Source: Streptomyces sp. WMMB 322 (lineage in GTDB: Bacteria > Actinomycetota > Actinomycetes > Streptomycetales > Streptomycetaceae). From it: 64,000 nt of DNA. Made by a program: the position numbers and the translations under genes. This document shows positions 43,840 through 51,921 of the stretch, piece by piece (within the stretch, counting starts at the first letter, position 1; each line of letters opens with the position of its first letter). Under the pieces are notes generated by a model, which saw only the letters and a list, made by a program, of their open reading frames with translations, did no database searches and was not told the DNA's origin. Location: assembly GCF_900090145.1 (NCBI RefSeq), contig NZ_FMHI01000008.1:62001-126000 (forward strand), read 5' to 3'.

Positions 43840-45300
43840 TCAGCCGAAGATGTCCATGATCTGCTGCCGCACCGTCAGGACCGACAGCACACCGAAGAGC
43901 ACGATGACCCAGATGAGCGCGGCGACACGGACACCGCGCACCTTGAGTGGCCCCGGCAGTGCCTTGCGGTTCATGTAGAGCAGCAGACCGGCGTAGACGA
44001 ACATCATCATTCCGGCCACGCAGGCGGAGATCACCAGCAGCACGAGCGGCTGGTCGGTGACCGTCAGCAGGACGAAGATGCCGACGACGACGATCGCCCA
44101 CACCAGGTAGAAGTACAGCCGGCTCTCGGAGAGCCGGGAGTTGCGCATGTATGTCGACTTCAGCACGTCGGAGGCGAGCCTGCTGGTGTAGTCGACGATG
44201 CCCGTCGCCGCGGTGAACAGCGAGAACGCGCCGATCAGCCAGAACAGCACGCCGAACCAGTCGCCGACCTGAGCCTGGAGGGCTTCGCCCTCCTTCTGCA
44301 GGAAGCTGATGTCGTTGGCCAGGCCCTCCGTTCCGAAGAGCGTGGAGTGGGCGAGGAGCGAGGAGAGCACGATCGTCAGCACGGTGACCGCGCCGAAGGT
44401 CACGGCCTGCTCCATGTTCGCGAACCGCCACCAGCGCTTCCACCGCGCCATGTTCTCCTCGTCGGGAACGAAGACGTACCCGGTGGTGGCTGCGGAGTCC
44501 TCCTCGCTCTTGCCCGTCACGGGGCTGACCAGCCGCGGCACGTAGTGGCCCATGCCGAAGCCCTTGTCGCGTATCCAGTTGCTCTGGCACAGGTTCTGTC
44601 CGCCGCCCGCTCCCGCGTAGGCGACCGCGCCCATGAGCACGGCCACGCCGAGGTCGGTGGGGAACTGGCCGACGTGCGTGGCGCCCTGCGGCAGGTCCGC
44701 CCAACTGGACGCCTTCACCGCGAAGATGACCGCCAGCGCGAAGAAGCCGCCGATCACCGCGACCTTCACGAACAGCAGGCCCTCCAGTGCGGTGTAGACG
44801 ACCGGGGCGAGCGTGAGGATCGCACCGATGGCCAGCAGCAGGGCGATCGCTATGTAGGCGGGATTGCCGCCGAAGACGTACGAGGCCATCGTGGCGGAAC
44901 TGGTGACCCAGCCGGGCCATAGGTTCGAGGCATACGTCAGCAGCGCCATCACCGCGCCCCAGTGCCGCCAGTACCGGTTGAAGCCCGTCATCGCGGTCTC
45001 ACCGGTGGCGAGCGTGTAGCGCTCGATCTCCATGTTCAGGAACCACTGGGTGACGACGCCGATGACGGCACCCCACAGGAAGACGAGGCCGACCTGCGAG
45101 GCGATGTACGGCCAGAGGATGAACTCGCCGGAGGCCAGCCCCACGCCCGCGCCGACGATGCCGGGTCCGATGATCTTCCACGTCTTGCGTGGAGGCGGCG
45201 GCATCTCGCGCACTTCGGGTGGTGGGAGGTTGCGGGTGTTCAGGGGGAAGGGGCCTGCGGCAGAGCTGCCGGTGCCGCTTCGGTCGTCGGTGTGCGTCAT
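43840..45300 (-). CDS. NRAMP-related carrier lacking the canonical metal-binding motif
   Basis: 486 residues from the ATG at 45300. N-terminal 40 residues hydrophilic (Pro-rich), then 11 or so membrane helices. Helix 1 begins GPGIVGAG as in SLC11/NRAMP proteins, but the D-P-G-N metal motif is replaced by GLASGEF; helix 6, where metal carriers have M-P-H, reads AYAGAGGGQN. So it belongs to the NRAMP-like group whose substrate is probably not Mn/Fe. Divergent from a GntR regulator with a palindromic operator between them; regulators of that subclass sense organic acids, which hints at the substrate. Confidence 0.8.
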   Translation of the reverse strand: MTHTDDRSGTGSSAAGPFPLNTRNLPPPEVREMPPPPRKTWKIIGPGIVGAGVGLASGEFILWPYIASQVGLVFLWGAVIGVVTQWFLNMEIERYTLATGETAMTGFNRYWRHWGAVMALLTYASNLWPGWVTSSATMASYVFGGNPAYIAIALLLAIGAILTLAPVVYTALEGLLFVKVAVIGGFFALAVIFAVKASSWADLPQGATHVGQFPTDLGVAVLMGAVAYAGAGGGQNLCQSNWIRDKGFGMGHYVPRLVSPVTGKSEEDSAATTGYVFVPDEENMARWKRWWRFANMEQAVTFGAVTVLTIVLSSLLAHSTLFGTEGLANDISFLQKEGEALQAQVGDWFGVLFWLIGAFSLFTAATGIVDYTSRLASDVLKSTYMRNSRLSESRLYFYLVWAIVVVGIFVLLTVTDQPLVLLVISACVAGMMMFVYAGLLLYMNRKALPGPLKVRGVRVAALIWVIVLFGVLSVLTVRQQIMDIFG

Positions 45301-45352
45301 GGGGAACGTCTCTTTCGAGCGGGTGTCGGGGGGCGGCGGGTAATGTGGCGGC

Positions 45353-45367
45353 AATCATCGAATGATT
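45353..45367. promoter_or_regulatory. Palindromic operator between the carrier and the GntR gene
   Basis: AATCAT-cga-ATGATT, perfect 15-bp dyad, 33 bases upstream of the regulator start and 53 from the carrier start. A likely site for the FadR-type regulator controlling both genes. Confidence 0.65.
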
Positions 45368-45399
45368 CGGTGGAGGCGTCCAGGGGGTGAACAAAGATC

Positions 45400-46134
45400 G
45401 TGGAGCGGTACCGGACCAAGCACCAGCGAGTCGTCGACGAACTCGGCCGGCGCATCGTGAGAGGTCAGCTCGCCCCGGACCGGCCGCTGCCCGTCGAGGA
45501 CACGCTCGCCGCCGAACTCGGGGTCAGCCGTGGCGCCCTGCGCGAGGCGGTCAAGGTCCTCGCCGCGAAGGGCATGCTGCGCACCCGCCCCCGCACCGGC
45601 ACGCAGGTACTGCCCAGCAGCGACTGGGATCATCTCGACCGCGACCTGCTGCAATGGCAACAGGCCTGTGAGCCGGTGCAGTTGCTGCGCGACACCGGCG
45701 AACTGCGGCGTGCCGTCGAACCCGAGGCCGCCCGGCTCGCGGCGGGGCGCGCAGGCCCCGGACACATACGCGCCATGTCGGAAGCGCTGGAGGCGATGGC
45801 TGCCGCTGCCGTGCACCCGGGTTCCGAGGAGTTCGTCGAGGCCGACATGGCCTTCCACCGGGCGCTGCTGGACGCCAGCGGCAACCGGCTGCTCGGCTCG
45901 CTGGGGCGCGCGCTCGAAGTCGCCCTGGCACACAGCTTCGCGGTGAGTTCCCAGACGCCCGGCGCCGTCGAGGCCTCGCTCCCCGCCCACCGGGCACTCG
46001 CGGAAGCCGTCGCGGGCGGCCGGCCGTCCGAGGCGTCCGCTGCCATTCTGGCGATCATCGATGCGGCCGAGCAGGAAATCGCCCGTTCCCCCGGACTGCC
46101 GGGCGTGAAACCGGCACCCAGCCCGCTGCGCTGA
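45400..46134 (+). CDS. GntR family regulator, FadR/FCD subclass
   Basis: 244 residues, GTG start. Winged helix at 1-70 (RRIVRGQLAPDRPLPVEDTLAAELGVSRGALREAV in outline, ending MLRTRPRTGTQV). The C-terminal all-helical FCD domain has metal or ligand residues in ADMAFHRALL, and further His in AHSF and PAHRAL. Ligands of such regulators are usually carboxylates or sugar acids. Likely controls the divergent carrier. Confidence 0.88.
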   Translation: MERYRTKHQRVVDELGRRIVRGQLAPDRPLPVEDTLAAELGVSRGALREAVKVLAAKGMLRTRPRTGTQVLPSSDWDHLDRDLLQWQQACEPVQLLRDTGELRRAVEPEAARLAAGRAGPGHIRAMSEALEAMAAAAVHPGSEEFVEADMAFHRALLDASGNRLLGSLGRALEVALAHSFAVSSQTPGAVEASLPAHRALAEAVAGGRPSEASAAILAIIDAAEQEIARSPGLPGVKPAPSPLR

Positions 46135-46270
46135 CTGCCGCACGTCCCGTCCGTGTGCGCCCCTCTTCACCGCTCCGGGGCGCCGTGACGGACGCCCCCC
46201 GCCCCGCCGCGCTCGGCCCCTCAGCCGAGGGCGCACGGACCGCACCGTTCCCGGAGTCGCCTGTGAGCCC

Positions 46271-47194
46271 CTACGAGCGCTCCGCGCGTGCCGCTTCCGT
46301 CGCGGCGAGCAGGCTGCCCGCGACGGTCCTGGCGCCCTCGTCGCCCAGCAGCAGGGTGTAGTGGTTCGTGCCGGGAACCATGCGCGTGCGGATCATCGTG
46401 TCGCTGATGCCGGCCGCTTTCAACCGCTCGTCGTCGTAGAGGCCTTGGGGTTCGTCGAGGAGGCCGCGCTCCGCCCAGAGCAGTTCGGCGGGAAGGGCGA
46501 GGCGGTGCACCGCGGCCGCGGTCGCTTCGCCGAGCGCGTCGGTGCCGTCGGTGCGCACCGCGTCGATCCGGCACGAGGAGCGCAACTCCGGCTCCGTGCC
46601 CACCAGATCGCGCTGGATGTGGGCCTCGGTCCACGGCTCCCAGGAGGAGGCGAACGCGGGATGGCCGCGCCAGAAGGCGCGGTAGGCGTCGCGGTCGGGG
46701 AACGTGGTCTTCAGCCGCTCCATCGCGGGCCCGATCACGGCGGTGACCAGCTGGTCGGGCGTCAGTCCCGCCGGCACGGGGAAGCCGACTCCGCCGTCGA
46801 CGAGGAGGAGCGAACGGAAGCTCTCCGGGTGCCGTACGGCGGCGACCGCCGCGACGAACGCGCCCATCGAATGCCCCGCGAGGACGACCTCCTGCAGGCC
46901 GAGCGCGCGGGAGAGCGCCACCGCGTCGTCGGCGTGGACCGCGATCCCGTACGGGCCGGGCAGGCTGTTGCTTCCCGCGCGGCCGCGCAGGTCGGGAGCG
47001 ACGAGGGTGACGCGGCCCGCGAGGTGATGTGCGACGCCCGCCCACGACAGGGCGTTCGAGGTGATTCCGTGCAGGGCGAGGACCGTGGGCGCGGGGCCGT
47101 TCCCGTCCCGCCGTACGGTCGCCGGCCAGCGCAGCACGGTCAAGTGGCCTCCGTATACGGGCACTTGGAGCTCTTCGAAGGTGATCGCTGCCAT
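46271..47194 (-). CDS. Alpha/beta hydrolase
   Basis: 307 residues from the ATG at 47194 (AGGAGAG upstream). Oxyanion region LALHGITSN, nucleophile elbow AGHSMG, cap domain, and C-terminal His in GTNHYTLLLG. No lid or signal features give a substrate; esterase or lactonase are equally possible. Convergent with the GntR gene. Confidence 0.88.
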   Translation of the reverse strand: MAAITFEELQVPVYGGHLTVLRWPATVRRDGNGPAPTVLALHGITSNALSWAGVAHHLAGRVTLVAPDLRGRAGSNSLPGPYGIAVHADDAVALSRALGLQEVVLAGHSMGAFVAAVAAVRHPESFRSLLLVDGGVGFPVPAGLTPDQLVTAVIGPAMERLKTTFPDRDAYRAFWRGHPAFASSWEPWTEAHIQRDLVGTEPELRSSCRIDAVRTDGTDALGEATAAAVHRLALPAELLWAERGLLDEPQGLYDDERLKAAGISDTMIRTRMVPGTNHYTLLLGDEGARTVAGSLLAATEAARAERS

Positions 47195-47640
47195 GCGTTC
47201 TCTCCTCGTCCTGGGCGGCGGCGGCCGTGCGACGGAGCCGGTCCGGCATCGCCGGGCCGTCGTCGGTGCTGAAGGTTTCGGCCGGGGCGGTCGCGGGCCG
47301 CCGCATACGGCTCCTCGCCACCCGCACACATGGTCGGCGCCGTCCGGGTGCGGGGACGATGGAGCCCGGCCACATCCCTCCAGCCGTATCTGTGGTGCGG
47401 ATACCCACGCGCGGGCCCGATCAGGCAGCGAGCCGGGGTCGGGGCGGGCGATGAGCCTTCGGTAAGGGCTCCCGTGCCGGAACCCGGTAATGGCTCCTGT
47501 TCCGGCACGGCACACCTGCCGCCCGTCGCCGCCGCGGCAGCGCACGCCGAGGGCACACCGACGGCCCATCGGCGGTTCAAGGCGTTCCCCGACGTGGAAC
47601 GGCTGTCTGTTCGGAGAGGCTTCGAGCAGGGGAGAGCGAC
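47195..47640. other. Divergent gap with a 12-bp inverted repeat
   Basis: No gene. CCGTGCCGGAAC (47472-47483) and GTTCCGGCACGG (47499-47510) are perfect complements with a 15-base loop. Lies between the alpha/beta hydrolase and the M50 protease; either an operator or an RNA hairpin. Confidence 0.4.
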
Positions 47641-48783
47641 GTGCGGGCGACCTTCGTGCTGGGACGGATCGCCGGTGTCCGGATCGGCGTCCACTGGAGC
47701 GTGCTGCTCATCTTCGGCCTCATCGCCTTCGGCCTGGCCCGGGGGCGCCTGGCCGCCGCGTATCCGGACAGTCCCGTGGCCGCGTACTGGGCGGCCGGGT
47801 TGCTCGCGGCGGTCGTCTTCTTCGCCTCGCTCCTCGCCCACGAACTCGCCCACGCCGTCGTGGCCCGCCGCAACGGCGTCGACGTGGACGACATCGTCCT
47901 GTGGCTGCTCGGCGGCGCGGCCCGCCTGAAGTCGGAGGCGGCCGACCCCGCCGCGGAACTGCGCATCGCCGGCATCGGGCCGCTCGTCAGCCTGGTGCTG
48001 GGCGGCCTCTTCGTGCTGCTGGCCTGGCTGCTCCACCTCGGCTCCGCTCCCGGGCTCGTGGTGGAGTCGGTGGCCTGGCTCGGCGCCATCAACGTGCTCC
48101 TCGCCGTCTTCAACACCATTCCCGCCGCTCCCCTCGACGGAGGACGGTTGCTGCGCGCCTTCCTGTGGTGGCGAACCGGGGACCGGCTGAAGGCGACCGT
48201 CGGGGCGACGGCGGCGGGACGGGTGTTCGGCTGGCTCCTCGTGCTGGTGGGAGTCGTCTTCTTCCTCAGCAGCGGCTTCTTCGGCGGGCTGTGGCTGGCG
48301 ATCGTCGGCTGGTTCGTCATCGCGGCCGCGACCGCCGAGGGGCGGCAGGCGCAGCTGCGGAGCGTGCTGGCAGGTGTCCCGGTGCAGGACGCCATGACGC
48401 GCGACCCGGTCACCGCGCCGTCCGGGCTGTCGGTGGCCGACTTCCTCACCGGTCCGTCCTTCCGCTACCGGCACTCCGCGTTCCCGGTCGTCCAGGACGG
48501 CGGTGTCCCCGCGGGGCTGCTGACGCTGGACGACGCCAGGAAGGTCCCGTGGGACCGGGCCGAGGAAGTGCCGGTGGACGAGGTGATGGTGCCGCTCACG
48601 GACGTCACCGTCGTGGCCCCGCAGGACCCGCTGGCCGACCTCGTGCCGCGCATGGAGCCCGGTCCGCGCAACCGGATCGTGGTGGTGGAGGGAGGACGAG
48701 CCGTCGGCATCCTCACCTCCACGGACATCAGCCGCACGGTGTCGTGGCTGATGAACTTCACCTCGCAGGGGCGCAAGGGGTGA
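47641..48783 (+). CDS. Site-2 protease homologue (M50) with CBS domains
   Basis: 380 residues, GTG start after AGGGGAG. Zinc site HELAH (His67, Glu68, His71) and third ligand Asp166 in NTIPAAPLDGG; six hydrophobic segments; paired CBS domains at about 245-370 (VQDAMTRDPVTAPSG; DEVMVPLTDVTVV). Intramembrane protease of the SpoIVFB/Rv2625-like class; CBS domains probably sense adenine nucleotides. The protein substrate, often an anti-sigma factor or pro-sigma factor, is not nearby. Confidence 0.92.
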   Translation: MRATFVLGRIAGVRIGVHWSVLLIFGLIAFGLARGRLAAAYPDSPVAAYWAAGLLAAVVFFASLLAHELAHAVVARRNGVDVDDIVLWLLGGAARLKSEAADPAAELRIAGIGPLVSLVLGGLFVLLAWLLHLGSAPGLVVESVAWLGAINVLLAVFNTIPAAPLDGGRLLRAFLWWRTGDRLKATVGATAAGRVFGWLLVLVGVVFFLSSGFFGGLWLAIVGWFVIAAATAEGRQAQLRSVLAGVPVQDAMTRDPVTAPSGLSVADFLTGPSFRYRHSAFPVVQDGGVPAGLLTLDDARKVPWDRAEEVPVDEVMVPLTDVTVVAPQDPLADLVPRMEPGPRNRIVVVEGGRAVGILTSTDISRTVSWLMNFTSQGRKG

Positions 48784-48790
48784 CGGGACG

Positions 48791-48843
48791 GCGGGGCGGG
48801 GGCCGGCCCTGACGCGGTCCGGGGACCCCGCCCCCGCCCCCGC
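48791..48843. terminator. Hairpin between convergent genes
   Basis: GCGGGGCGGGGGC (48791-48803) against GCCCCCGCCCCCGC (48830-48843), one bulge. Confidence 0.4.
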
Positions 48844-48889
48844 TCCCGGCCTCACGGTGACGGGGTGCCGGCTCCGAACCGGGCCCCCT

Positions 48890-49315
48890 TCACCCGGGCT
48901 TGGGGACGAGACCGTCCGCGACCAGACCCGCGAGCACCGCCTCACCGAGTGCCTGCACGGCGGACTGCGGCCGGACCATGACGGTGAACTCCGCTACGCG
49001 GCCGGCCTCGTCGAAGTGGAGCATGTCGATGCCGTGGATCTGCTTGCCCTGCACGGTGGCGCGGAACGCGAGGACCGCTGCGGGGCCGTCGGCGGCGTCG
49101 GCGCCCGTCTCCGCCGTGCCCTCGAACTCTCCGACGTAGCGGAAGTCCTCGAAGGTGCGCAGCAGGACGTCGAAAAGCCCCATCACCATCGGCCTGCCCT
49201 CGAAGGGCGTGAACTTCACCGGGCTGTAGAAGCGGATGTCTTCGGTGAACAGGTCCTCCAGTGCTGTCCGGTCGCGCGTCTCGACGGCGGCGCGGAAGCG
49301 TGCGGCGGTCTCCAT
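48890..49315 (-). CDS. SnoaL/NTF2-like protein
   Basis: 141 residues from the ATG at 49315 (GGGGAGGG upstream). Cone-shaped NTF2 fold pattern: ETAARFRAAVETRDRTALED, LFTEDIRFYSP, GIDMLHFDEAGRVAEFTVMVRP. Such proteins are small-molecule isomerases, hydratases or binding proteins; active residues cannot be set. Divergent from a PadR regulator. Confidence 0.82.
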   Translation of the reverse strand: METAARFRAAVETRDRTALEDLFTEDIRFYSPVKFTPFEGRPMVMGLFDVLLRTFEDFRYVGEFEGTAETGADAADGPAAVLAFRATVQGKQIHGIDMLHFDEAGRVAEFTVMVRPQSAVQALGEAVLAGLVADGLVPKPG

Positions 49316-49425
49316 GGCCCTCCCCGGCTCCTCCTGCTCGTTGGCACACCTCGCGTGCGCAGGGTTCCGGCTTTCCGGCCTGCTCAAGGTTCTCGTGCCT
49401 GCTTTCTCGTGCCTACTGTGGCTAC

Positions 49426-49459
49426 TACTCAAGGATCTGACTAATCAATTTCTTGAGTA
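49426..49459. promoter_or_regulatory. PadR operator candidate
   Basis: TACTCAAG (49426-49433) and CTTGAGTA (49452-49459), perfect 8-bp arms 18 bases apart, with TGACTAATCA between them. AT-rich island in the gap between the NTF2-like and PadR genes, 41 bases before the PadR start. Confidence 0.6.
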
Positions 49460-49499
49460 TGATGCACGACCGGACGACGAGCGGGAAGGGGGCGGGCCG

Positions 49500-50147
49500 A
49501 TGGCCCTGAGGCACGCGGTGCTGGCGGCCCTGCTGGACGGGGAGTACAGCGGATACCAGTTGGCCAAGGCGTTCGGCGTCGGCGTCGCGAACTTCTGGCA
49601 CGCGCTGCCGCAGCAGCTGTACGCGGAGCTGGCCAAGCTGGAGAAGGAGGGGCTGATCACCGGGCGGCAGGTCGTCCAGGAGACCCGGCCCAACAAGCGC
49701 CTCTTCCGGGTCTCGGACGCCGGTCTGGCGGAACTGGAGGACTTCGTCTCCGCCCCGTCGAAGGCCTCGTTCATCCGCGACGACCTGCTCGTGAAGGTCC
49801 AGGCGGCCGACAGCGTCGAGGCGGGGCCCGTCATCGACCAGCTCGAAGAGCGCGCGGCCGCGGCCCAGGCGAGGATCGAGCTCTTCGGTGAGCTGTTGCG
49901 GCGGATGCGCGGTGATACGGACGAGGCGGCGTTCCTGCGCCGCGGCGCACGGATCGGGCCGTATCTGACCTGCATGCGCGGCCTCGCGTTCGAAGAGGGC
50001 CACCGGGACTGGTGCCGGCGCACCGCGGATGTGCTGCGGGAGAGGCAGACGGCTCGGGGGAAGACCGGCAGCACCGGGACCGACGGCTCCGCCGGAACCG
50101 GCACCACCGGAACCGCCGGCACCGGTTCGAGGAAGCGGCGCAACTGA
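49500..50147 (+). CDS. PadR family regulator
   Basis: 215 residues from the ATG at 49500. N-terminal winged helix (LDGEYSGYQLAKAFGVGVANFW; LPQQLYAELAKLEKEGLI), then the C-terminal dimerisation helices (AQARIELFGELLRRM). Last 40 residues are Gly/Thr-rich and disordered. Likely represses itself and the divergent NTF2-like gene. Confidence 0.88.
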   Translation: MALRHAVLAALLDGEYSGYQLAKAFGVGVANFWHALPQQLYAELAKLEKEGLITGRQVVQETRPNKRLFRVSDAGLAELEDFVSAPSKASFIRDDLLVKVQAADSVEAGPVIDQLEERAAAAQARIELFGELLRRMRGDTDEAAFLRRGARIGPYLTCMRGLAFEEGHRDWCRRTADVLRERQTARGKTGSTGTDGSAGTGTTGTAGTGSRKRRN

Positions 50148-50263
50148 CGGAACCCGCCGGGGCTCGGGGCCCGGGGGTGGCGTCGCGGGCCCGCGGATGT
50201 CACATCCCGGTACGCCGGACCGTCGTGGTGGGTGACGTCTGATTTCCGACCTGGAGCCGCACC

Positions 50264-50656
50264 ATGAATACCGCCCTGTGGTCCGCGCAGATCCTGCTGG
50301 CAGTCCTCTTCCTCGTGTCCGGATCGCTGAAGGTCAGCATGAGGAAGGACCGGCTGATCGCCACGGGACAGACCGGCGTGGCACCGTTCCCGCCCGCCGT
50401 GATCAAGACGACGGCCGTGTGCGAACTGCTCGCCGTGGCAGGCCTGTTGCTGCCCCGCCTGACGGGCGTCGCTCCGCTGCTGACACCGTTGGCCGCGGTG
50501 GGCCTGGCACTCGTGATGGTGGGAGCTGTGACGAGCCACGGCTCACTGCTGCGAGCCGACCGTGCCGCCGGACGCGGTTCGCGGGAAGCCGTGAACGTCG
50601 CCGCGAACCTCGTCATCCTGGCGCTCTGTGTGTTCGTCGCGGCCGGACGCTTCTGA
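50264..50656 (+). CDS. DoxX-like small membrane protein
   Basis: 130 residues, four helices; N-terminal ILLAVLFLVSGSLKVSM and central TTAVCELLAVAGLLLPRLTG are typical of the DoxX/DoxX-like family. Function in redox or sulfur stress is only suggested for relatives. ATG with TGGAG upstream. Confidence 0.83.
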   Translation: MNTALWSAQILLAVLFLVSGSLKVSMRKDRLIATGQTGVAPFPPAVIKTTAVCELLAVAGLLLPRLTGVAPLLTPLAAVGLALVMVGAVTSHGSLLRADRAAGRGSREAVNVAANLVILALCVFVAAGRF

Positions 50657-50753
50657 GGCCGGCCGGAAGGCCCGTGCTCTGCCCGCCGCGCCGGTGCGAC
50701 CAGTGCCCGGCCGCGCGGCGCGGACGGCTGGACCGGTGCCCTGCCGCCGCGAC

Positions 50754-50790
50754 GCGGGCGGCTCACCCGCCGCAGCGACGAGCCGCCCGC
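50754..50790. terminator. Hairpin between convergent DoxX-like and oxidoreductase genes
   Basis: GCGGGCGGCTC (50754-50764) and GAGCCGCCCGC (50780-50790), perfect 11-bp stem. Confidence 0.6.
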
Positions 50791-50813
50791 CGCTCCGTGG
50801 ACGTGCCCGGACG

Positions 50814-51725
50814 TCAGCCCGGCAGCAGCGCCTCCGCGAGAGCGCGCCACTGGGGGAGCGGCAGCACGCTCGACAGGTCATCGGTGACGACCTGCAGCGC
50901 CACATGATCTGCGCCGGCGTCGAGGAACGAGCCGACCCGCTCCCGCACGGCGTCCGCGTCGCCGAAGGCGTACACCGCGTCCAGCAGGCGGTCGCTGCCG
51001 CCGTCCGCCAGGTCGTCCTCGCCGAATCCCATCCGCAGCCAGCTGTTGCGGTAGTTGGCCAGGGCCAGGTAGCGCCTGAGGTAGTCACGGGCCGTGGCGC
51101 GGGCCCGCTCCGGGTCGGAACCGAGGACAACCTTGAGTTCGGGGGCGAGCAGCGCGTCCGCGCCGAGGACCTCGCGGGCCCGGGCGGTGTGCTCGGCCGT
51201 CACCAGGTACGGCAGCGCGCCCAGCGCACGGTCCCGCGAGAGTTCCAGCATCCTCGGACCCAGGGCGGCGAGAGCGCGCTCCTGCGGCGGCACGGGCTGC
51301 GGTGCGGCGTCCAGTCCGTCGAGATATCGGCGCATCGCGCTGTACGGGCGCCGGCGCAGCTCCTCCCGTGTGGCGTCGTCCTGTGCCGCCTCGGCGTGGC
51401 TGACGCCCAGACCGAGCACGAAGCGCCCGCCGTGCGCCGAGTTGAGCCGGGCGTGCTGCGTCGCGACGTCCTCCGCCCTGTGCTGCCAGATACTCATGAT
51501 GCTGGTGCCGACGGTGATGCGTGAGGTCGCCGCCAGGAGGGGCTCGGCCCGGTCCACGCCGGGACTGCCGCCGATCCAGAGGGAGCCGTAGCCCAACTCC
51601 TCGAGTTCCGCGGCCGCTTCCTCGATCTCCGTGCGCCGCGACGGACTCGCGGAGGCCAGTGCCGTGCTCCACAGCCCGATCCGGCCGAACCGCCGGGTGT
51701 GCCTTGAGGGTTCGTTCGTCGTCAT
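50814..51725 (-). CDS. LLM class F420-dependent oxidoreductase
   Basis: 303 residues from the ATG at 51725. Luciferase-like TIM barrel: LGYGSLWIGGSPG, RITVGTSIMSIWQHRAE, FVLGLGVSHAEA, and C-terminal VYAFGDADAVRERVGSFLDAGADHVALQV in outline. The subgroup using F420 (mycobacterial MSMEG-type) fits best. Substrate unknown. Single gene. Confidence 0.87.
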   Translation of the reverse strand: MTTNEPSRHTRRFGRIGLWSTALASASPSRRTEIEEAAAELEELGYGSLWIGGSPGVDRAEPLLAATSRITVGTSIMSIWQHRAEDVATQHARLNSAHGGRFVLGLGVSHAEAAQDDATREELRRRPYSAMRRYLDGLDAAPQPVPPQERALAALGPRMLELSRDRALGALPYLVTAEHTARAREVLGADALLAPELKVVLGSDPERARATARDYLRRYLALANYRNSWLRMGFGEDDLADGGSDRLLDAVYAFGDADAVRERVGSFLDAGADHVALQVVTDDLSSVLPLPQWRALAEALLPG

Positions 51726-51921
51726 GCCGGGAGAGCCGCGGGGGCCTTCGGCGGTATTCCTCCCGGTCACCCGATCGGTGCACGTCATTCCCGGACGGTC
51801 ACCGAAACGGCCCGCCCGGACCTGTCCGTCCACCGGTTTCCGTTGTCCTGAGACACCGCAGCCAGCGGCTTGATTCGGCTCCGTGTCGCATCAGTGGTCA
51901 GGGATTGCTGCCGCACTTGCC

